From assembly GCF_945915845.1 (NCBI RefSeq), contig NZ_CAMEFX010000006.1, positions 1-64,000 of the forward strand: a stretch of 64,000 nt of DNA, read 5' to 3'. Position numbers and translations under genes: made by a program. Origin of the DNA: an uncultured Actinobacillus sp. (lineage in GTDB: Bacteria > Pseudomonadota > Gammaproteobacteria > Enterobacterales > Pasteurellaceae). The notes beneath the pieces are model-generated. The model was given only the letters and a program-made list of their open reading frames with translations. It was not told the DNA's origin and ran no database searches. Positions 27,256-36,545 of this stretch are shown here, piece by piece; position 1 is the first letter of the stretch; each line of letters starts with the position of its first letter.

Positions 27256-28533
27256 TTATCTTTCTGATTTAACCTTTAAACTGTTCTGTAAAATTTGTTG
27301 GAAGCGGTTGTATTCACACAGACCTTTACTATCCAATGAACAATCCGCTAATTCTAATCTTGCTCTATAAGGAGGTGTAGATAAATTTAACGGAGTAAGG
27401 TTTATTAGCTGTTCTGTTGTTTGATAAACGTACTCTAAGCGAAATTGTCTCTGTCCACTATTCTTATGTTTCCAAACTTCAAAGAACAATTTTCCTCCGA
27501 TTGGAATATTTTCTAACGAGTTTTCTAATTCATAGGGTTTTACATTTAGCGCTGCGAGCAAAGCCACTATATTAGAGTCATGTCCCACCAGTAAAATAAT
27601 TTTATTCTCGCTGTTTAATTGTTGCTGAATAAGTTGTAAAAGTGGCTGAGAAACATTTTGTGCTAGAGCCTGATTTCCTTTAAATAAAGTTCGATAATAA
27701 GCATTTTTGATTTCGTTAATTGCTTGCCATTTCTCTTGAGTATCGATCTTTCCATCGGCAATATCAGAGCTAGGTTTACCAACATAATGAGCAAGAAGCA
27801 ATGCACTCACAATTTTCTTTGCGGTACTAATTGCCCCTGTAATTTTTACTGATTTATTATCTTGAATCCTATATTCACCAAGTTTTTCGCCTAAATCACA
27901 CTGATTTTTTTGGAGACAATTAGTTGAATGACGATAATCAATCAGTTCACTTAATAAAGCATAATGTGGTTTAAGTTGCTGTTGTAATGTAATTAAATCA
28001 ATATTACGCTTAGCTTGTTCAATAAGTATTTCATCTGGTTGATGAGCCACTGCATCAAAAATAGGATCTTTTTCTGTCCCCACTTCGCCTTGATGTTGTA
28101 AATTAACAGAACAACCAGAAAATGCTCCACTAATAATAGCTTGCCCGGTCGCAACAGTACGTTGTACGCTATTAGCATAAGCCCAAATGCCTTTACCCGT
28201 TGCACAACGTTCTGTTGTCAGTAATCCTTTTTGAGCTAGCCATTGTCCAATATATTGTCCAAAGTAAGTTTCTAAAATGGTTCCTTTAGCCGTTAAATAG
28301 CCCGAAGGTACATCCCATTTAGCCCATGAATAAGGAGAATATTTCTCCATTTCTTTAGGATCTTTTTCTACTGGTGAACGTAATCCGTGCCGGCTAAAGA
28401 TCAATACTTTATCCAACTCATATTCATCTAATGATAAATCATTTAGCTGTTCGGCTACGACACTATTTGCAAACACAGATGTGCAGAAAATAGCGGTTAA
28501 ATATCGAAATACTTTTGCAGGATAACATTTCAT
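27256..28533 (-). CDS. Periplasmic histidine-type acid phosphatase
   Basis: A 425-residue exported enzyme of the histidine acid phosphatase family (AppA/Agp branch) that hydrolyses phosphate esters in the periplasm. Residues 1 to about 27 form a signal peptide ending VVAEQ. The catalytic RHGLRSP motif (phospho-histidine) is near residue 50, and the proton donor is the HD pair of VGHDSNI near 320. The start at 28533 is chosen for AGGAG eight bases upstream; a frame to 28548 exists. Substrate choice (glucose-1-phosphate, phytate or other) cannot be read. A phosphatase of this kind could feed phosphate scavenging. Confidence 0.85.
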   Translation of the reverse strand: MKCYPAKVFRYLTAIFCTSVFANSVVAEQLNDLSLDEYELDKVLIFSRHGLRSPVEKDPKEMEKYSPYSWAKWDVPSGYLTAKGTILETYFGQYIGQWLAQKGLLTTERCATGKGIWAYANSVQRTVATGQAIISGAFSGCSVNLQHQGEVGTEKDPIFDAVAHQPDEILIEQAKRNIDLITLQQQLKPHYALLSELIDYRHSTNCLQKNQCDLGEKLGEYRIQDNKSVKITGAISTAKKIVSALLLAHYVGKPSSDIADGKIDTQEKWQAINEIKNAYYRTLFKGNQALAQNVSQPLLQLIQQQLNSENKIILLVGHDSNIVALLAALNVKPYELENSLENIPIGGKLFFEVWKHKNSGQRQFRLEYVYQTTEQLINLTPLNLSTPPYRARLELADCSLDSKGLCEYNRFQQILQNSLKVKSER

Positions 28534-28553
28534 AATTAGGCTCCTCATTTATT

Positions 28554-29201
28554 CTATTCGGATTTCGCCGCCAATGCTGTTGGGTTTGGCATAGGCTCAG
28601 CAATTTTAGTCAAACGGTTACGATCCGTATGATGGAATGGTTCAGGATAATTTGGGATAATCATTACTGTATCTTGTTCATAAGACCAAGTACCGTCATC
28701 ATTGATTTTTACCTTAATGGTATAGCTTTCAGTCGTAAAGTTCTGTTCAATAAATGGGTTTGAAATAATGCCATTTGTCAGCGAGCCACGTACGGCTTTC
28801 ACGGTAAATTCTTTCGCATCTGCTGGTGCATTACCTGTTGCCATCAGCGTTTGCCCACGAGGAATACTGATTGTAAAAAGAATGTTACCTGTTGCGGGTT
28901 CCCACAACCAATAGCCCACTTGATCGTGGAAGGTTTCAACCTCATTTGGCTGCACAATACGAGTATGATAGCGTAAGCCATAAAACAACTGAGGACCATT
29001 TGTTTGAGCATCAATAGGCTGTAATTCAACATGCTCAATATAGGGATCTTTTTCTGCGCCTTCGGCTTTTGGATTAACATCTAGCCCGCGTTTACCTTCC
29101 CACACGCCAGCCATTGCCGTTAAAGGACCTAAATTGGCTAAGGTGTTTACATCCGGCTCCGCTTCTGTATAAATATCTTTTGGATATTGATAGGCTGCCA
29201 T
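28554..29201 (-). CDS. Heme-binding beta-barrel (DUF1794/FABP-like) family protein
   Basis: A 215-residue protein with no signal peptide. GPLTAMAGVWEGKRG near residue 25 resembles the LxGxWxGxG-like motif of the nitrobindin/THAP4-type heme-binding barrel family, and many alternating beta strands follow. It may bind heme or a fatty-acid-like ligand; this is family inference only. The ATG at 29201 follows AGAGGAAGAG, so the longer frame to 29276, which would overlap the upstream GST gene, is rejected. It lies 20 bp before the phosphatase. Confidence 0.7.
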   Translation of the reverse strand: MAAYQYPKDIYTEAEPDVNTLANLGPLTAMAGVWEGKRGLDVNPKAEGAEKDPYIEHVELQPIDAQTNGPQLFYGLRYHTRIVQPNEVETFHDQVGYWLWEPATGNILFTISIPRGQTLMATGNAPADAKEFTVKAVRGSLTNGIISNPFIEQNFTTESYTIKVKINDDGTWSYEQDTVMIIPNYPEPFHHTDRNRLTKIAEPMPNPTALAAKSE

Positions 29202-29232
29202 CTCTTCCTCTTTTTGTTCTTTATATCTGCAC

Positions 29233-29850
29233 TTATAAAGTCGGTTTAGTGGCTTGCAACGCAGGATATTTCTCATTCATCATTGCCGCCCAAGCGGTCA
29301 GATTTGGGAAATCTTTTGCTAAATCATAGCCTGTATTATCTGGGCGGAACTGCCACCAATCAATTAAGCAAACGGCGGTTAATGTGCCGATATTTAACTC
29401 ATCGCCAAATTCTGCCAGCTTTTCTTCAAGCTGTTTAAAGCTACGAATATTTCGATCCATCAACTGTTGATGACGTGCTTTCCACCACTCATTTTCTGGG
29501 CGAAAACGGCGTTCAGTGACAATGGTTGGCGTAGTGTTTTCCAAGATACCTTCGACCAATGCGTGCAAACTTAATACACGCCAACGCTTTTCGTCTTTTG
29601 GAAATAACGTTGGTTGCGATCCCATTTCATCTAAATACTGGCTGATTAGAAAACTGCCAAACAGCCATTCACCGTTTTCCATTTGTAACGCAGGAATACG
29701 CCCTAACGGATTGTCTTTGTTATGTGGCGAGTCGGGGTCAAATGAGTTGGTAATACGCAACATCTCCACTTGATTTTCCAGTTGATGATATTTCAATGTC
29801 GCTACCGCTTTGCGAGCAAACGAGCTAGTTGTTGAGTACCAAAGTTTCAT
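29233..29850 (-). CDS. Glutathione S-transferase family protein
   Basis: A 205-residue cytosolic GST. The N-terminal thioredoxin-like domain (MKLWYSTTSSFARKAVATL, PLGRIPALQMENGEWLFGS) has the cis-Pro and the ES-like GS turn for glutathione. An all-helical C-terminal domain follows from about 85. A Ser near position 9-10 is the candidate catalytic residue. The reaction is unknown. It is 15 bp downstream of glyQ on the same strand and is probably co-transcribed with it. Confidence 0.85.
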   Translation of the reverse strand: MKLWYSTTSSFARKAVATLKYHQLENQVEMLRITNSFDPDSPHNKDNPLGRIPALQMENGEWLFGSFLISQYLDEMGSQPTLFPKDEKRWRVLSLHALVEGILENTTPTIVTERRFRPENEWWKARHQQLMDRNIRSFKQLEEKLAEFGDELNIGTLTAVCLIDWWQFRPDNTGYDLAKDFPNLTAWAAMMNEKYPALQATKPTL

Positions 29851-29865
29851 TTTCTCCCTCCTTCC

Positions 29866-30774
29866 TTATTTTTTACAACCCGGGAACCCTAACGCTTCAC
29901 GGCTTGCATAGTACGCTTCTGCTACGCCTTTGGTTAAGGTGCGAATGCGTAAAATATAGCGTTGGCGTTCGGTTACAGAGATCGCTTTGCGAGCGTCAAG
30001 TAAGTTAAAACTGTGTGCCGCTTTTAAGATACGCTCGTAAGCCGGCAATGGTAACGGTTTTTCTAATGCTAATAACTCTTGCGCTTCTTTTTCGTATTGA
30101 TCGAAACAGTAGAATAAGAAATCCGTATTGGCATATTCAAAGTTGTAAGTCGATTGTTCCACTTCGTTTTGGTGGAACACATCGCCGTAGGTGGTTTTGC
30201 CAAGCGGGCCGTCCGACCAAACAAGATCGTACACGCTGTCCACGCCTTGAATGTACATTGCTAAACGTTCTAGGCCGTAAGTAATTTCGCCCGTTACCGG
30301 TTTACACTCTAAACCGCCCACTTGTTGGAAGTAGGTGAATTGGGTCACTTCCATCCCGTTTAGCCACACTTCCCAACCTAAGCCCCACGCGCCTAACGTT
30401 GGGTTTTCCCAGTTGTCTTCCACAAAACGAATGTCGTTTTGCGTTGGGTCGAAGCCTAACATTTTCAGGCTGTCTAAATAGAGTTCTTGAATGTTATCCG
30501 GTGACGGTTTGATTACCACTTGGAATTGATAATAGTGTTGTAAACGGTTCGGGTTTTCGCCATAGCGACCGTCAGTCGGACGGCGTGAAGGCTGAACGTA
30601 AGCAAACGCCATCGGCTCAGGGCCAAGCGCGCGCAAACAGGTCATCGGGTGAGATGTACCCGCACCCACTTCCATATCGAATGGTTGAACCACAGTACAA
30701 CCTTGGTTTGCCCAGTAATCTTGCAGGGCTAAAATCATACCTTGGAAAGTTTTAACATTAAATTTTGTGTTCAT
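29866..30774 (-). CDS. glyQ: Glycyl-tRNA synthetase alpha subunit
   Basis: The catalytic subunit that activates glycine and charges tRNA-Gly together with GlyS. The 302-residue protein has the class II features [17 protein letters not shown] (about 37-53) and [21 protein letters not shown], split here for brevity, and ends CKK. The start [18 protein letters not shown] aligns with other GlyQ proteins. Eight genes lie between it and glyS, whereas the two overlap or abut in E. coli. All are on the same strand. Confidence 0.97.
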   Translation of the reverse strand: MNTKFNVKTFQGMILALQDYWANQGCTVVQPFDMEVGAGTSHPMTCLRALGPEPMAFAYVQPSRRPTDGRYGENPNRLQHYYQFQVVIKPSPDNIQELYLDSLKMLGFDPTQNDIRFVEDNWENPTLGAWGLGWEVWLNGMEVTQFTYFQQVGGLECKPVTGEITYGLERLAMYIQGVDSVYDLVWSDGPLGKTTYGDVFHQNEVEQSTYNFEYANTDFLFYCFDQYEKEAQELLALEKPLPLPAYERILKAAHSFNLLDARKAISVTERQRYILRIRTLTKGVAEAYYASREALGFPGCKK

Positions 30775-30835
30775 AATAATATAATCTTCTAAAGGCTATA
30801 AAAAATGTGGGTTATTATAGCGTAAATCAAACGAA

Positions 30836-30875
30836 AAGTGCGGTCAGAAAAAGAGATATTTTTCTAACCGCACTT
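30836..30875 (-). terminator. USS-pair terminator upstream of glyQ
   Basis: AAGTGCGGT (30836) and ACCGCACTT (ending 30875) form a stem extended by AGAAAAA / TTTTTCT. It would end transcripts of the small DUF406 gene on the minus strand before glyQ. Confidence 0.65.
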
Positions 30876-30898
30876 GAGAAATGCTCACCGTCTATAAA

Positions 30899-31189
30899 TT
30901 AAATACTGCGTGTTCCTAATTGGAAGATAACGACTTCTGCTTGACAACTAAAAGTAAATGTTGCTTTTAATAAGAAACCGCTCTCTACCGGACTAATTTC
31001 ACTTTGAATTTGGCAAGGCTCGCTTTCTACATCACGTGCCTTTTGTGTTAATTTTACTAACACTTCTTCAGCTTCTGCTTGCGTTTCATAAACTCGCTCA
31101 AAAGGTGCCACCACTTCGCTGTTATCTAAAATTGAGCCAACATCAAAAGTATTACAGCCTACGCATTCAATTGGGGTTTCATTTTTCAT
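30899..31189 (-). CDS. DUF406 (YfcZ/YiiS family) small protein
   Basis: A 96-residue cytoplasmic protein. CVGCNTFDVGSILDNSE with two Cys at the start, the helical QAEAEEVLVKLTQKARDVESEP and FLLKATFTFSCQAEVVIFQL match the YfcZ/YiiS family, which is about 95 residues and has no firm function. It stands alone between the pckA terminator and the USS-pair terminator at 30836. Confidence 0.75.
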   Translation of the reverse strand: MKNETPIECVGCNTFDVGSILDNSEVVAPFERVYETQAEAEEVLVKLTQKARDVESEPCQIQSEISPVESGFLLKATFTFSCQAEVVIFQLGTRSI

Positions 31190-31307
31190 ATTGTTTCTAC
31201 CATATTGTTTATATTAAGGGCTTAACTTTACTCCTAAAATTAGCAAGGATCAAGCTATTGCAATATCTATCTAACTTGGATAAACCTTTTTCAATATACA
31301 AAAAAAT

Positions 31308-31341
31308 AACCGCACTCTCAAATCCCTTTGACAGTGCGGTT
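31308..31341 (-). terminator. USS-pair hairpin after pckA
   Basis: AACCGCACT (31308) and AGTGCGGTT (ending 31341) form a 9-bp stem. On the minus strand it is followed by TATTTTTTTG, giving a good terminator for pckA. Confidence 0.7.
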
Positions 31342-31381
31342 CACCTTAATTATCTTTTTATCAAAGATAGTGCATAATTCT

Positions 31382-32989
31382 TTACGCTTTTGGGCCTGCA
31401 GCAACTAATGCTTTGCCCTCATCAGTAACAGTATATTTCTCGAAGTTTTTCGCGAAACGTCCAGCTAAATCTTTTGCTTTTTCTTCCCATTGTGCTTTAT
31501 CTGCATAAGTATCACGTGGATCTAAAATTGCAGGGTCAACACCCGGTAAGGCTTTTGGAATGGCAAAGTCAAATATCGGTAATGAACCCATTTCAGCTTT
31601 ATCAATTGAACCATCCAAAATTGCATCAATAATACCGCGAGTATCTTTAATTGAGATACGTTTACCTGTGCCGTTCCAACCTGTGTTTACTAAGTACGCT
31701 TCTGCACCGGCTGCTTGCATGCGTTTCACTAACACTTCCGCATATTGTGTTGGGTGTAAGCTTAAGAATGCTGCACCGAAACACGCTGAGAATGTAGGTG
31801 TAGGTTCAGTAATACCACGTTCTGTACCTGCTAATTTCGCCGTGAAACCGGATAAGAAATAATATTTAGTTTGTTCCGGCGTTAATTTAGACACAGGCGG
31901 TAATACCCCAAATGCATCAGCTGATAAGAAAATTACTTTTGTTGCATGACCTGCTTTTGATGGAACCACGATATTTTGAATATGGTTAATAGGGTATGAA
32001 ACACGTGTATTTTCTGTTTTTGAACCATCGTCATAATCAACGCTACCATCAGGGCGAACCACCACGTTTTCTAATAAGGCATCACGTTTGATCGCACCAT
32101 AAATATCAGGTTCATTTTCAGCTGAAAGTTTAATGGTTTTCGCGTAGCAACCCCCTTCAAAGTTGAACACACCGTGATCGTCCCAACCGTGTTCATCGTC
32201 ACCAATTAATTTACGTTTTGGATCCGTTGAAAGTGTGGTTTTACCTGTACCTGATAAACCGAAGAATACTGCCACATCACCGTCTTCACCTACGTTTGCA
32301 GAACAGTGCATTGACGCAATACCTTTTAATGGTAAGAAGTAGTTCATCATCGAGAACATCCCTTTTTTCATCTCACCACCGTACCAAGTACCACCGATTA
32401 ATTGAAGACCTTCAGTAATATTGAATGCCACAAAGTTTTCGCTGTTTAAACCTTGTTCTTTCCAATTTGGGTTTGTGCATTTCGCCCCATTCATTACCAC
32501 GAAATCAGGTTTAAAATTCGCTAATTCTTCCGCCGTTGGACGAATAAACATATTGGTTACAAAATGCGCTTGCCATGCCACTTCAGTAACAATACGCACC
32601 GCTAAACGGGTATCTTCATTGGCACCGCAGAACGCATCCACCACAAACAAGCGTTTGCTTGAAAGTTGTTTTGTCACTAATTCTTTCAGACTTTGCCATG
32701 TAGCTTGATTCATCGGTTTATTGTCATTTTTCGCCGCATCGCTTGTCCACCAAACCGTATCTTTGGTTTTTTCGTCTAATACGATATATTTATCTTTTGG
32801 AGAACGACCTGTGAAGATCCCTGTATTTACAGCAACCGCACCTTGAGTGGTTACCACACCTTTCTCAAAGCCTTCTAATTCAGGTTTAGTTTCTTCTTCA
32901 AAAAGAAATTCGTAAGATGGGTTGTGTACTACTTCTTTCACATCATAAATGCCCAAGTCACCAAGTTCTTTGATTAATTTGTCAGTCAT
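31382..32989 (-). CDS. pckA: Phosphoenolpyruvate carboxykinase (ATP)
   Basis: Interconverts oxaloacetate plus ATP with phosphoenolpyruvate, CO2 and ADP. In this family it often runs toward oxaloacetate for succinate formation. The 535-residue protein has the P-loop [11 protein letters not shown] near 245, the metal-binding [11 protein letters not shown] that follows, and [24 protein letters not shown] precedes the ATG. Its link with the oadGAB pump elsewhere in the window is metabolic: both work on oxaloacetate. Confidence 0.97.
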   Translation of the reverse strand: MTDKLIKELGDLGIYDVKEVVHNPSYEFLFEEETKPELEGFEKGVVTTQGAVAVNTGIFTGRSPKDKYIVLDEKTKDTVWWTSDAAKNDNKPMNQATWQSLKELVTKQLSSKRLFVVDAFCGANEDTRLAVRIVTEVAWQAHFVTNMFIRPTAEELANFKPDFVVMNGAKCTNPNWKEQGLNSENFVAFNITEGLQLIGGTWYGGEMKKGMFSMMNYFLPLKGIASMHCSANVGEDGDVAVFFGLSGTGKTTLSTDPKRKLIGDDEHGWDDHGVFNFEGGCYAKTIKLSAENEPDIYGAIKRDALLENVVVRPDGSVDYDDGSKTENTRVSYPINHIQNIVVPSKAGHATKVIFLSADAFGVLPPVSKLTPEQTKYYFLSGFTAKLAGTERGITEPTPTFSACFGAAFLSLHPTQYAEVLVKRMQAAGAEAYLVNTGWNGTGKRISIKDTRGIIDAILDGSIDKAEMGSLPIFDFAIPKALPGVDPAILDPRDTYADKAQWEEKAKDLAGRFAKNFEKYTVTDEGKALVAAGPKA

Positions 32990-33218
32990 ACATCACCTCT
33001 ATTAAGTGTAAAAATTTGAAATTTAAATTACGAAACTGGGAGCTATTCTATCGGGTTTTCTACCTAAAAAATGTTAACTAGATCTCATTTTTGAAAAGAA
33101 ATAAAAAAATTTTGAGATGATTTGAATGAATTTTGTTCAAACAAAAGAAAAGTGTGAAAAAAAAGTGCGGTCAAAATAACCGCACTCAGATTACTAACAA
33201 AGCTCATTTTTGAGAAAT
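32990..33218. other. Gene-free stretch upstream of pckA
   Basis: This AT-rich leader holds the pckA RBS and, on the minus strand, a TAGAAT that could be its -10. It also contains an inverted USS pair (33164-33186) around CAAAATA. I see no clear -35 and no protein-coding frame of note. The four-hairpin element at 33219 follows. Confidence 0.5.
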
Positions 33219-33327
33219 AACCTAGCACGAGCCGTGCTAGGTTCGTTAAGCCCAGCCCCGCTGGGGCTGAATAGAAGAGCCGCAGAGCGGCTCAGATTAA
33301 GTAACCCTATACGGCTCGTATAGGGTA
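33219..33327 (+). repeat. Four-hairpin intergenic element, variant A copy 2
   Basis: It has the same four hairpins as the copy at 17505: AACCTAGCAC / GTGCTAGGTT, CAGCCCC / GGGGCTG, GAGCCGC / GCGGCTC, and TAACCCTATACG / CGTATAGGGT. Only a handful of changes separate them over about 109 bp. In hairpin 2 the change restores perfect pairing relative to copy 1. It lies between the pckA start side and the hslO stop, 54 bp from hslO. Confidence 0.85.
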
Positions 33328-33381
33328 GGTCATCGGTCTGAGTGTGGTCAAAATAACCGCACTTTGGGAAATGACAATATC

Positions 33382-34254
33382 CTACGCATCTGCTTGCGCT
33401 TTGAGTTTATTAATCGCGTCTTTGTTAAAGAAATAATGCGTTCCACAACATTCACATTGCATATCAATACTGCCTTGATGTTCCGCTAAAATTTCATCTA
33501 ATTCTGCTTCAGAGATTAACATTAACGCTGCGCCCGAACGTTCAGCTGAACAACCGCAATGGAATTTCACCGCTTGTGGCGGATAAATTTCCACGGTTTC
33601 TTCGTGATACAAACGATAAAGCATTTCCTCTGCCGTTAAACCAAAGATTTCTTCATCTTTTACCGTAGCGGTTAAGGTGGCTAAATGCTCAAAATCTTCC
33701 GGCGTTCCCTGTCCGTCAGGCATAATTTGTAACAACATCCCTGCGGCAACAGGTTGTCCTTCAAATTCCCCCGTGCGAATAATCAGTTGCGTTTGCAGTT
33801 GTTCCGAACGAACAAAATAGTCTTCTAAACATGCTGTAATCGTTGGTTTATCTAATGCCACCACGCCTTGATAACGCTCGCCTTCCTTTGGTGCAATGGT
33901 AATAACCAGCACGCCCTTACCAATCATTTGTTGTAAGGTCATTTCATCTTGAATGTCGCCATCCACACGTGCCAAGGCACGGATTTCTTGATTGTCAGTG
34001 CCATTCACCAAAGCTAACTTTAACGGTCCATCGCCTTGAATTTGCACCGTGATATTGCCGTTAAATTTTAGGGTTGCCGTTAATAAATTTGTGGCTACCA
34101 TCATCTCGCCCAATAAATTTTGCACCGGCGTTGGATAATGATGCGTATTGAGTGTATCCGTAAACGTTTGGTTTAAACGCACCCATTCACCACGCACCGC
34201 GCGGTTTTGGAATAGGTAACGATAAAGTTTGTCATTGTCTTGTTTGTAAGTCAT
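33382..34254 (-). CDS. hslO: Hsp33 redox-regulated chaperone
   Basis: Cytosolic holdase activated by oxidation plus unfolding. The 290-residue length is typical. The C-terminal zinc centre is visible as FHCGC (near 232) and QCECCG (near 263), four cysteines that bind zinc when reduced and form disulfides when oxidised. The N-terminal fold starts DKLYRYLFQNRAVRGEWVRL. It is 58 bp after hslR on the same strand, the usual hslR-hslO order. Confidence 0.95.
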   Translation of the reverse strand: MTYKQDNDKLYRYLFQNRAVRGEWVRLNQTFTDTLNTHHYPTPVQNLLGEMMVATNLLTATLKFNGNITVQIQGDGPLKLALVNGTDNQEIRALARVDGDIQDEMTLQQMIGKGVLVITIAPKEGERYQGVVALDKPTITACLEDYFVRSEQLQTQLIIRTGEFEGQPVAAGMLLQIMPDGQGTPEDFEHLATLTATVKDEEIFGLTAEEMLYRLYHEETVEIYPPQAVKFHCGCSAERSGAALMLISEAELDEILAEHQGSIDMQCECCGTHYFFNKDAINKLKAQADA

Positions 34255-34312
34255 TTTTGTTTGTTCCTAATGTAAATCTGTTGTTTGCCCATCGGGTGAA
34301 ACCCAATAAAAA

Positions 34313-34726
34313 CTACTCTCCCCACTCCTTAAACCGCAATAAATCCCGTCTTTCTTTTTTATTCGGGCGGCGGTCCGGGTGTGGCATGGTGTTCATTTTT
34401 CTGGCTAAGGCAAGTTTTTCTCGATTTTCGATACTTTGTGCGGTTTCTTCATAAAGCAATTGTGCTTCAGGCGCGCCGCAGCGTTGGGTTGAAAGTGCGG
34501 TGACTTTTATTTCTTTTTCATCATTGCCTTGGCGTAATTTAATGGTAGCGCCAATTTCTACGGTTTTGTTTGGCTTAGTGCGTTGTCCGTTGTAATGCAC
34601 CTTGCCACCGTCAATCATTTCTTTGCAAAGGGTTCGGGTTTTGTAAAAACGTGCTGCCCAAAGCCATTTATCTAAACGGACGTCATCGTCTTTTTCGTCC
34701 TGTAGATTTTTCGAGTTTTTCGCCAT
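34313..34726 (-). CDS. hslR: Hsp15 ribosome-associated heat shock protein
   Basis: Binds stalled 50S subunits carrying nascent chains and helps recycle them. The 137-residue protein has an S4-type RNA-binding domain (VRLDKWLWAARFYKTRTLCKE split at about 16-36) and a basic C-terminus (RRPNKKERRDLLRFK). It heads the hslR-hslO unit and is divergent from nudE, sharing the 70-bp spacer. Confidence 0.93.
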   Translation of the reverse strand: MAKNSKNLQDEKDDDVRLDKWLWAARFYKTRTLCKEMIDGGKVHYNGQRTKPNKTVEIGATIKLRQGNDEKEIKVTALSTQRCGAPEAQLLYEETAQSIENREKLALARKMNTMPHPDRRPNKKERRDLLRFKEWGE

Positions 34727-34796
34727 AACTTTTCCTTAACGCAGAATGTCGCTTATGGTATCGTTATTCCTAATTTTGTCAAATAAGAGAACATCA

Positions 34797-35351
34797 ATGA
34801 GCAAACAATTACCTGAAATTTTGAATATCTCGGTGGCGGCAAAAAGCCGTATTTTTGAAATTCAATCTGTTGATCTTAAATTTTCCAATGGTGCATTGCG
34901 AACCTATGAACGTTTTCGACCTGCCACGCGTGCGGCGGTGATGGTTTTGCCTATTGATGGCGATGATTTGCTAATGGTGCGCGAATATGCCGTTGGCACA
35001 GAACGCTATGAACTGGGCTTTTGCAAAGGTTTAATGGAACAAGGCGAAAGTATGGCGCAAAGTGCCAACCGCGAAATGCAAGAAGAATTGGGCTTAGGCG
35101 CAAAAGAATTTACCTTTTTACGTACCGTTAATTCCAATTTAACCTTTATGAATGCTCAAATGCATATTCTGGTGGCGCGTGATTTTTATCCGTCTCAACT
35201 GGAAGGCGATGAACCTGAGCCGTTGGAACCGGTGCGTATTCCGCTAAGCGACATTGATAAATTGCTTGCAGACAGTGATTTTATGGAAGCGCGCAATTTG
35301 GTAGCGTTATATGCGCTGAGAGATTATTTGAGTAGTCTGAAAGTGCGGTAA
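34797..35351 (+). CDS. nudE: NudE ADP-sugar/NADH-type Nudix hydrolase
   Basis: Hydrolyses ADP-ribose, NADH and related ADP compounds. The 184-residue protein has the Nudix box with spacing G-x5-E-x7-REMQEELGL at about residues 80-102 (GLMEQGES, then REMQEELGL). The ATG at 34797 follows AAGAGAACATCA and gives MSKQLPEIL; a frame extension to 34746 is unlikely. It is divergent from hslR, as in related genomes. Confidence 0.9.
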   Translation: MSKQLPEILNISVAAKSRIFEIQSVDLKFSNGALRTYERFRPATRAAVMVLPIDGDDLLMVREYAVGTERYELGFCKGLMEQGESMAQSANREMQEELGLGAKEFTFLRTVNSNLTFMNAQMHILVARDFYPSQLEGDEPEPLEPVRIPLSDIDKLLADSDFMEARNLVALYALRDYLSSLKVR

Positions 35352-35379
35352 AAATTTCATTATTTTTAACCGATTGATA

Positions 35380-35408
35380 TTGTTTTTTTTTAACACTTAA
35401 AGTATAAT
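35380..35408 (+). promoter_or_regulatory. Sigma70 promoter for the small exported protein
   Basis: TTGTTT (35380-35385) and TATAAT (35403-35408) are 17 bp apart, with a start site near 35415 and the ATG at 35467. The RBS AGGAG is well placed. Confidence 0.6.
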
Positions 35409-35466
35409 GTTCTTGCCCTAAAGTTAATCGCTTTGGGTATTCACAAGAATGTCATAGGAGAACATT

Positions 35467-35709
35467 ATGAAAAAAATCTTATTGTCAGCAGGTTTATTAA
35501 TGACTGCACTTTCTGTTAATGCCGCCGATTTACATCCTGCTTGTGAAGCTTATTTCAAGGATCTTGACGCTTATTTAGAAAAAGCGCCGGCAGAAATGAA
35601 AACACAAATGGAACAAAGTAAAGCTCAATACGCTGCTATCCCTGCGCAAGCACAGGAACAGGCTTGTAAACAAGCACAAGAACAGCTAAAACAATTACCA
35701 AAAATGTAG
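35467..35709 (+). CDS. Small exported DUF5339-type protein
   Basis: An 80-residue protein with a clear signal peptide (MKKILLSAGLLMTALSVNA, cleaved before ADL). The mature part is about 61 residues, helical and rich in Gln, Ala and Lys. It has two cysteines (HPACEAYF and EQACKQAQ) that could form a disulfide in the periplasm. It resembles small Pasteurellaceae periplasmic proteins grouped as DUF5339; the role is unknown. It has its own promoter and terminator, which implies independent expression. Confidence 0.75.
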   Translation: MKKILLSAGLLMTALSVNAADLHPACEAYFKDLDAYLEKAPAEMKTQMEQSKAQYAAIPAQAQEQACKQAQEQLKQLPKM

Positions 35710-35726
35710 TTTATTTTGGAAATTTG

Positions 35727-35756
35727 AGGGTGAATTCAGGTTCACCCTTTTTATTT
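35727..35756 (+). terminator. Terminator after the small exported protein
   Basis: GGGTGAA (35728-35734) and TTCACCC (35741-35747) around TTCAGG are followed by TTTTTATTT. Confidence 0.8.
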
Positions 35757-35759
35757 AAG

Positions 35760-36506
35760 TTAAGAACGCGCGACATTCAACGCAGAAAAACTTTGTGACA
35801 CAGGCATGATTTCAATGCGGTTGATATTCACGTGAGCAGGCTGTTGAGAGATCCACAAAATCGTATTGGCAATATCTTCAGGCTGAATTGCTTGTGTGCC
35901 CGCATAAACACTTGCGGCTTTTTCATCATCCCCTTTAAAACGGACATTGGAAAATTCTGTGCCACCACATAAGCCCGGTTCCACATTGGTGACGCGAATG
36001 GCGGTGCCGGCTAAATCTGCCCGTAAGTTCAAACTAAATTGTTCCACAAAGGCTTTTGTGGCACCGTAAACATTGCCGCCCGGGTAAGGATAGGTGCCCG
36101 CAATAGAGCCTAAATTAATGATATGTCCCTGATTGCGCGCGACCATTTGCGGCAAAATTTGGCGTGTTAAATAAGCCAAGCCGATAACGTTAGTTTGGAT
36201 CATGGTTAACCAATCATCGAAATTCGCTTTATGGGCAGGTTCCAACCCCAATGCCAAACCCGCATTATTGACAAGCAAATCAATTTGCGCCCAATCCGTG
36301 GGTAAGGTTGCCAGCGCCGCATCTACCTTTGCCGTATCCGACACATCCATTTGCAAGGGATAAAAATTTTCTCCCAGTTCTGCTTTTAATGCCTCCAATT
36401 TATCTAAACGGCGTGCCGCGCCAATGACGGAAAAACCTGCTTGCACAAAAGCACGGCAAATAGCCTTACCAAACCCTGCTGATGCACCTGTAACTAAAAT
36501 CACCAT
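35760..36506 (-). CDS. Short-chain dehydrogenase, YdfG-like
   Basis: A 248-residue NADP-dependent short-chain dehydrogenase. The cofactor motif TGASAGFG is at residues 6-13 and NNAGLALG near 88. The catalytic Ser is in the IAGTY region and Y-x3-K in YGATK near 150. It resembles E. coli YdfG, which oxidises L-allo-threonine and serine and reduces malonic semialdehyde. The ATG at 36506 follows GGAGGAGATT, a strong RBS; the longer frame to 36551 would run into the promoter. A perfect PurR-type palindrome overlaps that promoter. Confidence 0.88.
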   Translation of the reverse strand: MVILVTGASAGFGKAICRAFVQAGFSVIGAARRLDKLEALKAELGENFYPLQMDVSDTAKVDAALATLPTDWAQIDLLVNNAGLALGLEPAHKANFDDWLTMIQTNVIGLAYLTRQILPQMVARNQGHIINLGSIAGTYPYPGGNVYGATKAFVEQFSLNLRADLAGTAIRVTNVEPGLCGGTEFSNVRFKGDDEKAASVYAGTQAIQPEDIANTILWISQQPAHVNINRIEIMPVSQSFSALNVARS

Positions 36507-36545
36507 AATCTCCTCCTTGTCATTTTGTTTTATTAAAATAGCAGT

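Noticed and set aside
30775..30898. T-box or glycine riboswitch upstream of glyQ
   Set aside because: The spacer is short and holds only a USS-pair terminator and an AT-rich leader; no specifier or antiterminator structure is visible.
31036..31377. Open frame of 113 codons on the plus strand upstream of the pckA terminator
   Set aside because: It is antisense to the DUF406 gene and crosses a USS-pair terminator, with no start signals.
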